DNA of 9,933 nt from CAZDML01 sp964506645 (GTDB lineage: Bacteria; Elusimicrobiota; Elusimicrobia; 2-01-FULL-59-12), in NCBI GenBank assembly GCA_964506645.1, contig CAZDML010000073.1, positions 1 through 9,933 on the forward strand, in the 5' to 3' direction. The translations under genes and the position numbers were made by a program. The notes below the pieces were generated by a model. The model had not been told where the DNA came from, made no database searches, and saw only the letters and a program-made list of their open reading frames with translations. This document shows, piece by piece, positions 1 to 6,206 of the stretch (positions are counted from its first letter, which is position 1; the number at the start of each line of letters is the position of its first letter).

Positions 1-1
1 G

Positions 2-1171
2 ACCACGTGCCCCGCGTGTCCGCCATGCCCCACCGTTGTTCAAGCGCCTGCAACAGCCGCCGTTCTCTTGCCAGCCGATCAATACCCTTCTTTTGCCGAT
101 GAGGCCGATACGACATCCCTGCGCACAGCAGCCTGGAACAGTCTTCAGTATTATCGCTCGATCGATGGGGTTCAAAGCTGGAAATTAGGAGAACAGGTGT
201 ATACGGCACGTGACCTTGCCGCCTCGGTAGAACATTTCATCAAACTGCTCGATCATTCCCCCAATCGCCAGGTGCTCCAGGATGCTCTTCGGCGAGATTT
301 TCTTGTCTATCAATCCACTGGAACGGATGCGCAAAGAACAGTCACTTTCTCTTCCTACTATGAACCGATGATGGAAGCACGGCTGAAAGAATCCGATGTA
401 TATCGCTATCCGATTTACGGACGCCCAGACGATTTAATTGAGGTCAGTCTTGAGCAGTTTGATCCCAAATACCAAGGGGCTAAGATTTTTGGCCGGCGAG
501 AGGGTCCTGCGCTGGTTCCCTATTTTTCACGGGCTGAAATCGATGGGGGACGGATTCTCAATCGGCAGCATGTTGAAATTGCCTGGGCACGCGACCCCGT
601 GGAAGTGTTTTATCTGCAGATTGAAGGCTCCGGATGGCTGGATGTAGGCGGCGGGAAGATGCTGCGTATTCGTTATGACGGGACTAATGGACGAAAGTAC
701 AGTTCGGTGGGACTGCATCTCTTGCGGTCGGGACGCATGAGCAAATCCGAACTCAGCCATGCCAGCATGCAGGCCTATTTGAACGCCCACCCGCAGGACC
801 GTCAGGCTCTTTTAAATGTGAACGAGCGCTATGTCTTTTTCCGAATTGACACCAGCAGTACGGGGGCGTTTGCCTATGGGAATATTGATCAGCCCCTGAC
901 GCCAGGCCGTTCCGTCGCAACGGACCCGAAGCTCTTTCCCAAGGGTGCAATGGCCTGGATGGAAACTCAGCAGACTGTTTTTGATGATCAGGGACGCTCC
1001 AGTGGGACGAAATCGTTGACCCGCTTTGTCTTTAGTCAGGATGAGGGCGGTGCGATCCAAGGTCCCGGTCGCGTCGACTTCTTCATGGGGCATGGCGCTG
1101 ACGCTCAGCGTTTTGCCACTCACTTTTGGTTCCCCGGCAAACTCTATTTTCTTGTTAAAAAGAAGAAATAA
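2..1171 (+). CDS. mltA: Membrane-bound lytic murein transglycosylase A, 5'-truncated by the window edge
   Basis: Family role: MltA is an outer-membrane lipoprotein that cleaves the MurNAc-GlcNAc bond of peptidoglycan non-hydrolytically, leaving 1,6-anhydroMurNAc ends. Seen: the frame is open from base 2 with no stop, so the gene starts upstream; 389 residues are visible. The first residues are Cys/Pro-rich (CPACPPCP), resembling the linker just after a lipobox, but the signal peptide itself is outside the window. The central MltA domain has YYEPMMEAR and the FYLQIEGSGW...LRIRYDGTNGR block. The C-terminal 3D domain keeps its three Asp residues: ATDP (codon at 923), SQDEGGAI (1040) and GPGRVDFF (1076). 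The last aligns with the catalytic Asp of E. coli MltA. The protein ends in a basic KKKK tail. A TTG at 68 is in frame but is not the likely start. It fits the murein-salvage genes further on. Confidence in family is very high. Confidence 0.95.
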   Translation, partial: TTCPACPPCPTVVQAPATAAVLLPADQYPSFADEADTTSLRTAAWNSLQYYRSIDGVQSWKLGEQVYTARDLAASVEHFIKLLDHSPNRQVLQDALRRDFLVYQSTGTDAQRTVTFSSYYEPMMEARLKESDVYRYPIYGRPDDLIEVSLEQFDPKYQGAKIFGRREGPALVPYFSRAEIDGGRILNRQHVEIAWARDPVEVFYLQIEGSGWLDVGGGKMLRIRYDGTNGRKYSSVGLHLLRSGRMSKSELSHASMQAYLNAHPQDRQALLNVNERYVFFRIDTSSTGAFAYGNIDQPLTPGRSVATDPKLFPKGAMAWMETQQTVFDDQGRSSGTKSLTRFVFSQDEGGAIQGPGRVDFFMGHGADAQRFATHFWFPGKLYFLVKKKK

Positions 1172-1190
1172 ATCCCATCCCCAGCTCGAT

Positions 1191-1234
1191 CTGTAATATA
1201 CCCGTAACACATCTTTTACAAGAGTGTCACATCG
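1191..1234 (+). promoter_or_regulatory. Four 11-bp-phased Pho-box-like units upstream of the response regulator
   Basis: Seen: four consecutive 11-base units begin CTGTAAT (1191), CCGTAAC (1202), CTTTTAC (1213) and GTGTCAC (1224). Each matches CTGTCAC at 5 or 6 of 7 positions. Known: PhoB/OmpR-family regulators bind tandem direct repeats of CTGTCA(T/C) with 11-bp spacing. A weak -10 candidate follows (TAGTAT at 1239 or TATCCT at 1242), at roughly the distance seen in Pho promoters. Inference: this is an operator for autoregulation by the regulator encoded at 1295. Alternative reading: 1204-1230 can also fold as an imperfect hairpin (GTAACAC...GTGTCAC), and AGCTCGAT (1183) is repeated inverted at 1231, so the region may be read as an inverted-repeat element. 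No T-tract follows, which argues against a terminator. Confidence 0.45.
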
Positions 1235-1294
1235 AGCTTAGTATCCTGCTGCTGTAGCTCCTCATACTTCAAACCAAACATTTCGGAGGTTCTC

Positions 1295-1972
1295 ATGGAT
1301 AGAGATGTCCTACTTATTGATGACGATCGGTTTTCGCACAAATGGCTGCAAACAGCGCTTGCCAGCCAAGGGTTTGATCTCCATACAGCAGAAAGTGCCA
1401 AGGAGGGCATAGATTTTATGAGTCGGCATAAGCCAGACTTTATCCTTTTGGATGGCCAATTGCCTGATGGAAATGGGTTTGATCTCTGCCGAACCTTGCG
1501 TCAATCTAAAGACAGCGCACATATCCCTCTTATGATGCTCTCGGCTTGTCAGGAGACCCGTCTCAAAGTTCGTGCGTTGGATATGGGGGCAGACGACTAC
1601 CTTACAAAGCCTTTTGAGATGAGAGAATTGATTGCCCGTATGAGGACAATTTTAAGACCATGCCAGGGGCCTCAGCCAGAGGAGATTTTACGTCGGGAAG
1701 GAATTATGTTAAACGTCACACAATATACAGCCGAAGTTTGCGGTAAAGAGTTAAAGCTAACGGCGATGGAATTTAAATTGCTACATCTTTTTATGAAAAA
1801 TCCGGGGCGTGTGCTGACTCGTCCTATGCTGATGGCCCATGGATGGGGGATGGATGTCAATGTGCCGACACGAACGCTGGATGTTCATATTTTAAGGCTT
1901 CGACATAAAATGGGGCGCAAACACTCTTCTGCTATTAAAACCATGCATGGGCTGGGATACCGCTTTAATTAG
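1295..1972 (+). CDS. OmpR/PhoB-family two-component response regulator (orphan)
   Basis: A DNA-binding transcription regulator of 225 aa, the usual family length. Residues 1-120 form a receiver domain: acidic pocket D9-D11, phospho-acceptor D53 (LLDGQLPDGNG), switch S83 and the K105-P106 pair in YLTKPF. Residues about 130-225 form a winged helix-turn-helix with LKLTAMEFKLLHLFMKNPGRVLTR, the recognition-helix region TRTLDVHILRLRHKM and the closing GLGYRF typical of PhoB/OmpR proteins. The ATG at 1295 has a strong GGAGGT (1285-1290) four bases upstream. No histidine kinase is adjacent, so the partner and signal are unknown. The upstream 11-bp repeats suggest autoregulation. The gene converges on mug and the two stop codons overlap by four bases (TTAG). 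The family is certain; the target genes are not. Confidence 0.93.
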   Translation: MDRDVLLIDDDRFSHKWLQTALASQGFDLHTAESAKEGIDFMSRHKPDFILLDGQLPDGNGFDLCRTLRQSKDSAHIPLMMLSACQETRLKVRALDMGADDYLTKPFEMRELIARMRTILRPCQGPQPEEILRREGIMLNVTQYTAEVCGKELKLTAMEFKLLHLFMKNPGRVLTRPMLMAHGWGMDVNVPTRTLDVHILRLRHKMGRKHSSAIKTMHGLGYRFN

Positions 1973-2511
1973 CGGCGAAGGGTTGCGGTCAGGTCTTTGA
2001 AGAATTGCAGGATACCGTCGCGTCCGTAATGGGCGTTACGACGGCTGGGGGAAGGCATGGCAAAAAGCTTGATGGATCCGATGGTTTCAGGTAGCGGTCC
2101 GGGCTTAATCTGGCGATGCAAAAACATGGACGCTCCCAAAAGTCCGACAAAACAGACCGTATGGGGCTGAGCCTGTTCCAGTTTTTTTAAAGTAATGGTT
2201 GCTCCCGCATCAAACTCATCAGCGCGAAGTTCTCCGGAACTGTGAGTGGGTCTTTTCACGACATCCGTAAATCCAATCCCGTAATCCAGCAGTTTGGCGT
2301 CGTCTTCCGGTCCGACGGGCCGATCAACAAGCCCCGAGTTCGAAAGGCCTGTCCAAAACAGGTTGCCAGGGCGTGCATAATAGTGACCGACTTGTGCGGA
2401 GTAGTACCCTGGATTAATTCCTACAAACACGAGGTCCAGTCCCGGACGCAAGAGGTCCGGAAGCGTTTGTTCGGGTTCCAGTGGCGGTAGTGGAGACTTA
2501 GTCGTTGTCAT
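1969..2511 (-). CDS. mug: G/U(T) mismatch-specific DNA glycosylase, Mug/TDG family
   Basis: Family role: this base-excision repair enzyme removes uracil, ethenocytosine or thymine mispaired with guanine. Seen: 180 aa, close to the usual 165-180. Motif 1 is VFVGINPGYYSA (residues 28-39), with N33 at the position of the catalytic Asn of E. coli Mug, followed by HYYARPGNLFW (43-53), matching the family's H-x3-P-x-N-x-FW. Motif 2 is MPSPSRRN (152-159), closer to the TDG form (MPSSSAR) than to E. coli NPSGLSR. The ATG at 2511 lies inside the end of the kinase gene (14-base overlap) and I see no clear Shine-Dalgarno. Translation is therefore probably coupled to the upstream gene. It is the last gene of the namZ-nagZ-kinase operon, an unusual place for a repair enzyme, but meaningful if the SOS box at 6082 controls that operon. 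Confidence 0.9.
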   Translation of the reverse strand: MTTTKSPLPPLEPEQTLPDLLRPGLDLVFVGINPGYYSAQVGHYYARPGNLFWTGLSNSGLVDRPVGPEDDAKLLDYGIGFTDVVKRPTHSSGELRADEFDAGATITLKKLEQAQPHTVCFVGLLGASMFLHRQIKPGPLPETIGSIKLFAMPSPSRRNAHYGRDGILQFFKDLTATLRR

Positions 2512-3304
2512 AAAGTAATGCGTCGATCGGATCTCGGCGTGGTATTACGAATCGCACCGAGCGGCTGCGGCGGCGCAAGGATTGCATAAATCCTTTGCGA
2601 AATCGTGGGTTGTCGAGAAGACTGCCCGCCCAACTCACCGCCAGCGGACCGCGCCAACGCAGAGCTTTTGCCGTGTGCAAGACCTCCTGAGCCAGAAGAT
2701 CTTGTGCTTCGTGAACAATGGCGCGTGCCTCCGCGTTCCCATGGGCGGCTTGTTTAAGAACAGTGGGTGCTAAAGCGGCGATCTCACGGACCGGGGCTTT
2801 GAGGTGATGTAAGAACTCAAGTGTTGTGATCAGTCCCTGCGGAGTTTTGGCCTGTCTCGTCAGCCACTGTTTTCCAATCCAATAGCCTGAGCCCTCATCC
2901 CCTAGAAAGGGTCCAAGACCCCCAGAGCGTTGTGCTCGGCCCTGATATTGCCCATAGGCAATTGATCCTGTCCCCGCGATAATTAAAATACCGGACTCTG
3001 AATGCCGAAATGCGCCCAGCCAGGCTGCCTCAACATCGGATATAACGGCAATATGCCGCGCAAAACTGTGCAGTCTTCGCGCTAATAAGTCCCGTTCTCG
3101 AGGAGTCCAGATACCACGGGACGCGACATAGAGATGTTGGGGTTTGAGGCGCCAGCGGTGCCAGAGTTTTTTTAGGCGCAGAGGTAATTCTTTGACAGCT
3201 GGAGAGTGATCGCGATAGGAATGAAGCACACGGCCGTTACGATCAATGGCCCGTAGACGAATCCACGTGCCACCCAGATCGATGCCAACGGCATGCGCGT
3301 CCAT
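2498..3304 (-). CDS. BadF/BadG-type N-acetylglucosamine / N-acetylmuramic acid kinase (MurK-like)
   Basis: Predicted ATP-dependent sugar kinase of the BadF/BadG/BcrA/BcrD fold (ASKHA superfamily), 268 aa. Seen: phosphate-1 motif GIDLGGTWIRLRA (residues 7-19), the SD at 89-90 followed by VEAAWLGA as catalytic Asp region, phosphate-2 motif IIAGTGSIAYG (108-118), GGLGPFLGDEGSGYWIG (128-144), and adenosine-motif-like AGSLLDN (226-232). Members such as NagK and Clostridium MurK phosphorylate GlcNAc and/or MurNAc at O6. Placement directly after nagZ and namZ favours the sugars those enzymes release, and MurQ (8864) would take the MurNAc-6-P. The ATG shares one base with the nagZ stop (TAATG at 3306-3302), so translation is coupled. 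The frame stays open 35 codons further upstream inside nagZ, but those residues do not resemble the family. MurNAc versus GlcNAc preference cannot be read from sequence. Confidence 0.85.
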   Translation of the reverse strand: MDAHAVGIDLGGTWIRLRAIDRNGRVLHSYRDHSPAVKELPLRLKKLWHRWRLKPQHLYVASRGIWTPRERDLLARRLHSFARHIAVISDVEAAWLGAFRHSESGILIIAGTGSIAYGQYQGRAQRSGGLGPFLGDEGSGYWIGKQWLTRQAKTPQGLITTLEFLHHLKAPVREIAALAPTVLKQAAHGNAEARAIVHEAQDLLAQEVLHTAKALRWRGPLAVSWAGSLLDNPRFRKGFMQSLRRRSRSVRFVIPRRDPIDALLYDND

Positions 3305-4833
3305 TAGCTTGTGGAAACAGGAACCGAGAGGAGTTTTCCGATGACCGCTTCGAGGTCGCACACGCGGTAGCCATAGTTGGTGAGGCACAGAACATCTGCT
3401 TTCACCCATTCGGCATCGTAAACATCACGCATTAGCACCACGACCAATTTTTTTGCTGCTGCCTGGACGGCGTCGAGCAATTGATGATTGGCGCTGATCA
3501 TGTGCGCGTCATAAAGGAACAAAACTGTTTGGTCGGTCGTCTGCGCTGCTTGCCTGGCGGCATCAATCTCTGGGGTCGAAGGCTCCAAAGCCACGATATG
3601 AATAGACGCTCCCGAGAAACGTTTGCTTAAGAATGTCTTTTCATCGCAAAGCGCTTCTTCAACCATGATGGTGTCCGATGCACTCGAGAGTTTGGGGAAA
3701 ATAATCGTTGTAGAGCCAGAGGCGGCAAGCGCTGGACCGTTTTTAAGAACCGTGACCGATTGCGAAGTGATGTCTTTCACCAGAGCCTGTGCCAATTCCG
3801 TTTCACGCTGCACACGTGCCGGGGTTCCCGGTTGTTCGGCGAAGCGGTCCATGCGTTTGGAGGCGAGATTGGCAATACGTCTGTTGCTGGCTTCGAGTTC
3901 CTGCGTGGACAGCCGGCCACTCTTGTAGGCGGCGAGCAGTGCTTCGTATACCTCGCGTTGTGCTTTCATGTCGTGGCACGACAAGACCACGTCGTGTCCT
4001 GCTTCCACCGATCGCACCGCGGCTTCACCAATCGGGCAGATTTCACGGATCGCTCCCATCTCGAGATCGTCGGTAAAAATAACGCCTTTGTAGCCCGTTT
4101 TCCCACGCAGAAATTCTTTCACAATTTTTTTGGAAAAGGTGGCCGGCGTCTGTGGGGTACTATCGAGGTTCGGATAGAGCGGGTGGGAGGTCATAATGCC
4201 GTGCACGGCGGTACGCATCGCGCGGTAGAACGGGGTCAGGTGAACGCTTTCCAGTTCCTCCCACGTCACAGCAATGCTGGGAAGTTTGAGGTGCGGGTCC
4301 AGCGATGCAGGTCCTAGACCGGGGAAATGTTTGGCAACGGCGGAGAGACCTTCCACCTGCATGGCAGACAGCCGTGCGGCACCCATTTTGGCGACGAGAT
4401 CGGGATCGCTTCCGTATGCACGGATGCCGATGTTCGGGCTATGGGTCGGAGTCAAGACATCAAGGACCGGTGCGAAATTAACATCGATGCCCAGGCGTCG
4501 CAGCTCACGACCTTCTTGCTCGCCCTGCCCGCGTGCAAATTGGGTGTTGCCGGTTTTACCGATGGCTTGGCTCGAGGGAAACACGGTAATGCCGTCACGG
4601 AACATAATCACGCGGCCGCCTTCATGGTCGGTGCAGACCAACAGTTTGCGGCCGAGGGCTGTTTCTAAATCGGAGATGAGTTTGCGGAGTTGGTCAGGCG
4701 ATTGAAAGTTAATGCGGTAAAGAATGAGACCGCCGCAGTGCGTGTCCTGAAAGTGGCGGATAATTTCCGGTGTGATCGTCGTGCCCGGAATACCAAAAAC
4801 AAGTTGTGAGCCTATACGTTCTTCGAGTGTCAT
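3304..4833 (-). CDS. nagZ: Glycoside hydrolase family 3 beta-N-acetylhexosaminidase (NagZ-type)
   Basis: Family role: NagZ removes GlcNAc from the non-reducing end of muropeptides or chitobiose-like chains by a retaining mechanism. Seen: 509 aa. The N-terminal TIM barrel (about 1-330) has CTDHEGGRV (67-75), VNFAPVLDV (118-126), AKHFPG (167-172), the acid/base loop D179-P-H181 and the nucleophile motif VIFTDDLEMGAI (251-262). A further 150-residue C-terminal domain (about 360-509) recalls two-domain NagZ of Firmicutes rather than the 340-aa enterobacterial form. No signal peptide is visible, so it is probably cytoplasmic. Oddity: the family KHFPGHGDT is KHFPGLGPA here, so the second His and the D-T are absent, while the DxH dyad remains. 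The ATG at 4833 follows AAGGAG (4848-4843) by nine bases; namZ ends 21 bases upstream. Confidence 0.92.
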   Translation of the reverse strand: MTLEERIGSQLVFGIPGTTITPEIIRHFQDTHCGGLILYRINFQSPDQLRKLISDLETALGRKLLVCTDHEGGRVIMFRDGITVFPSSQAIGKTGNTQFARGQGEQEGRELRRLGIDVNFAPVLDVLTPTHSPNIGIRAYGSDPDLVAKMGAARLSAMQVEGLSAVAKHFPGLGPASLDPHLKLPSIAVTWEELESVHLTPFYRAMRTAVHGIMTSHPLYPNLDSTPQTPATFSKKIVKEFLRGKTGYKGVIFTDDLEMGAIREICPIGEAAVRSVEAGHDVVLSCHDMKAQREVYEALLAAYKSGRLSTQELEASNRRIANLASKRMDRFAEQPGTPARVQRETELAQALVKDITSQSVTVLKNGPALAASGSTTIIFPKLSSASDTIMVEEALCDEKTFLSKRFSGASIHIVALEPSTPEIDAARQAAQTTDQTVLFLYDAHMISANHQLLDAVQAAAKKLVVVLMRDVYDAEWVKADVLCLTNYGYRVCDLEAVIGKLLSVPVSTS

Positions 4834-4854
4834 GAGGGGGAGCTCCTTGGTCGG

Positions 4855-6036
4855 CTAATTATACAGGAGAAAGGGTTTTTGTTGACGGCTGAATTCGCGC
4901 AGTGGTAGGGTCCATGCCGGGTCGAGACGTCGGGCGGAACGACCGTTTTCCATCGCGAGGCGGATGGTGTCCGTTCCGCACAAAATATCGAATGGTAATT
5001 TCTCCGTTTCGTATTCGTAGGGCGGCGGTCGCCACCCAAACGCTTTGGGATACAGCGAACGGATCGTTTCAATGACCACCAGGCCGGTCAAAAACGAACG
5101 CAGGCGGCGCCGATCGGTGACATGCTGCTGGACCCCGCCGCAGGACTGTCCCTGGTATTTGTGAAACGTTGGTTCGAAGCGGCACGCACGAAATTCGATG
5201 CCTGGAAGTTTTTGCGCATTGAGCGTTTCCGCCAGTTGATGTTCATGGATGTAGGGAGCGCCCAGAATTTCAAAAGGACGGGTTGTTCCACGTCCTTCAG
5301 AGAGCGTGGTGCCTTCGAGTAAACAAGCGCCTGGATAAATTAATGCGGTGTCGAGCGTCGGCATGTTTGGCGAGGGGATCACCCACGGCAGGCCGGTTTG
5401 ATCGAAATACATCGAACGCGTCCAGCCTTTCATCGGAATAATGTCGAGGTCGGCGCCGATGCCCCACCCCTCATTGAGCCACAGGGCAATCTCACCGATG
5501 GTCATGCCATGTCGAACGGGAATCGGATAAAGTCCCACAAAGGAGGCAAAATGGGGATCCAGTACAGGACCTTCCAGCGACTCCCCATTAATGGGATTCG
5601 GGCGGTCAATCACAACGAATTTTTTGCCATATTTGGCGCACGCTTGCAGAGCGAGCGCCATGGTCCAGATAAAAGTGTAATAGCGGCTGCCAACGTCTTG
5701 CAGATCGCATACTAAAAGATCAACCGAATCGAGCCAGACTTTGGGGGGATAACGCGTTTCGGCGTAGAGGCTGTAAATGGGAATGTTGTGACGGATATCC
5801 GAAGGCACTTCGATTTGATCCTGGGCCGTACCGTAGAGGCCGTGCTCGGGCCCAAAAATGGCGGTCACGTGCAGGTTGTGTGCCAGGAAGCGATCCAAAA
5901 TGTGGTTTAGTTGGGCATCGACCGAGGCTTGATGGCAGATCACACCGATCCGCTGTTGCTTCCAGGAGGCTGGAATATGACGCAGAAGCTCATCGAGGCC
6001 GCTGGCAACTTTCATAAGTCTCATGATAGCAGACAT
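4855..6036 (-). CDS. namZ: Exo-beta-N-acetylmuramidase NamZ (DUF1343 family)
   Basis: Family role: NamZ (B. subtilis YbbC) removes MurNAc from the non-reducing end of peptidoglycan fragments, complementing NagZ. Seen: 393 aa with the full set of DUF1343 motifs: FGPEHGLYG (61-69), DLQDVGSRYYTF (111-122), VIDRPNP (142-148), PVRHGMTIGE (173-182), WVIPSPNMPT (218-227), EGTTLSEGRGT (241-251) and FDILCGT (349-355). The conserved E in PEHG and SEGRG are candidate active-site residues. Start choice is uncertain: ATGs at 6036, 6024 and 6015 are in frame and none has a good Shine-Dalgarno. The 6015 ATG (MKVASGLDELL) best matches where homologues begin. None gives a signal peptide, so a cytoplasmic location is inferred, unlike the secreted Bacillus enzyme. 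First gene of the operon, reading away from the SOS-box region. Confidence 0.92.
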   Translation of the reverse strand: MSAIMRLMKVASGLDELLRHIPASWKQQRIGVICHQASVDAQLNHILDRFLAHNLHVTAIFGPEHGLYGTAQDQIEVPSDIRHNIPIYSLYAETRYPPKVWLDSVDLLVCDLQDVGSRYYTFIWTMALALQACAKYGKKFVVIDRPNPINGESLEGPVLDPHFASFVGLYPIPVRHGMTIGEIALWLNEGWGIGADLDIIPMKGWTRSMYFDQTGLPWVIPSPNMPTLDTALIYPGACLLEGTTLSEGRGTTRPFEILGAPYIHEHQLAETLNAQKLPGIEFRACRFEPTFHKYQGQSCGGVQQHVTDRRRLRSFLTGLVVIETIRSLYPKAFGWRPPPYEYETEKLPFDILCGTDTIRLAMENGRSARRLDPAWTLPLREFSRQQKPFLLYN

Positions 6037-6076
6037 GCGGAAAAACCGCGAACGCAGACGAAAAAGCGGAATTTGT

Positions 6077-6106
6077 TTGACTACTGTGTATGTATACAGT
6101 AATAAT
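6077..6106 (+). promoter_or_regulatory. Rightward sigma-70-type promoter overlapping the SOS box
   Basis: A -35 element TTGACT (6077-6082, 5 of 6 to consensus) and a -10 element AATAAT (6101-6106, 5 of 6) are separated by 18 bases. Transcription would start near 6113 and give a leader of about 95 bases before the 80-aa ORF. The spacer is almost wholly occupied by the SOS box, so LexA binding would exclude polymerase. Confidence 0.65.
6082..6101. promoter_or_regulatory. LexA-type SOS box
   Basis: Seen: TACTGTGTATGTATACAGTA, a near-palindrome with the CTGT-N8-ACAG core. It matches the E. coli consensus TACTG-(TA)5-CAGTA at 18 of 20 bases. It lies exactly between a -35 and -10 pair reading right (TTGACT 6077, AATAAT 6101) and covers a -10 candidate reading left (TATACA 6096-6091), the geometry of a classical LexA-repressed promoter. 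Inference: LexA would block at least the small-ORF/cysH/cysQ transcript and possibly also the namZ-nagZ-kinase-mug transcript. No lexA gene is in the window, so whether the host LexA recognises this motif is not shown. Confidence 0.8.
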
Positions 6107-6119
6107 GCGGGTATCCCAA
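6091..6119 (-). promoter_or_regulatory. Candidate leftward promoter for the namZ operon
   Basis: On the minus strand TTGGGA (6119-6114) and TATACA (6096-6091) are spaced by 17 bases; each matches consensus at 4 of 6. The -10 is inside the SOS box. Start of transcription would be near 6084, leaving about 50-70 bases before the possible namZ starts. It is weaker than the rightward promoter, and another start site cannot be excluded. Confidence 0.35.
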
Positions 6120-6137
6120 AAACCAGCGAGGCTAACC

Positions 6138-6197
6138 ATGTACCGTTTCACTTTCAAATTAAATAGTCGGTACTATCCCAACAATAAAATTAAATAG
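6138..6197 (+). CDS. Possible 19-codon leader peptide in the SOS-controlled transcript
   Basis: An ATG at 6138 with GAGG (6127-6130) seven bases upstream opens a 19-residue frame (MYRFTFKLNSRYYPNNKIK) ending in TAG at 6195-6197. The TAG overlaps the AGGAG ribosome site (6196-6200) of the 80-aa ORF, so ribosomes finishing here would stand on that site. The peptide is basic and aromatic-rich; I recognise no family. It might be a regulatory leader, a tiny SOS peptide or chance. An 11-base direct repeat and a GTACCG/CGGTAC inverted repeat lie within the same leader. Confidence 0.25.
   Translation: MYRFTFKLNSRYYPNNKIK
6156..6197 (+). repeat. Direct repeat AAATTAAATAG, two copies 31 bases apart
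   Basis: The 11-mer AAATTAAATAG occurs exactly at 6156-6166 and 6187-6197. The second copy ends in the ribosome-binding site of the 80-aa ORF. Between and before them, GTACCG (6140-6145) and CGGTAC (6168-6173) could pair in RNA across a 22-base loop. The stretch is much more A/T-rich than its surroundings, as expected of an untranslated leader. Confidence 0.4.
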
Positions 6198-6206
6198 GAG
6201 AATGGG

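Noticed and set aside
68..70. TTG as the mltA start codon
   Set aside because: The frame is open to the window edge and encodes a lipoprotein-like Cys/Pro-rich stretch before it. MltA needs an export signal, so the gene must begin upstream.
1183..1238. Rho-independent terminator after mltA (AGCTCGAT/ATCGAGCT and GTAACAC/GTGTCAC hairpins)
   Set aside because: The outer arms are 40 bases apart, the inner stem has a mismatch and a bulge, and no T-tract follows. The 11-bp direct-repeat reading explains it at least as well.
3305..3409. 35-residue N-terminal extension of the BadF-type kinase
   Set aside because: It lies wholly within nagZ, is Arg/His/Cys-rich and unlike the family. The ATG at 3304 directly precedes the GIDLGGT motif and forms a TAATG junction with the nagZ stop.
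3760..4317. Long open frame (185 codons) on the plus strand inside nagZ, and similar ones at 4274-4705 and 9157-9594
   Set aside because: All are antisense to genes with complete family motifs, have low-complexity composition typical of antisense frames and match no family.
6037..6049. Hairpin GCGG-AAAAA-CCGC just before the namZ ATG as a riboswitch or terminator
   Set aside because: The stem has only four base pairs and no further structure or T-tract is visible.
6037..6147. Hydrophobic segment (WLASLVFGIPALLLYTYTVV) in frame upstream of namZ, a possible membrane anchor
   Set aside because: The frame is open but contains no ATG, GTG or TTG between its upstream stop (6150-6148) and 6036, and it runs through the SOS box and promoter. 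Coincidental open frame.
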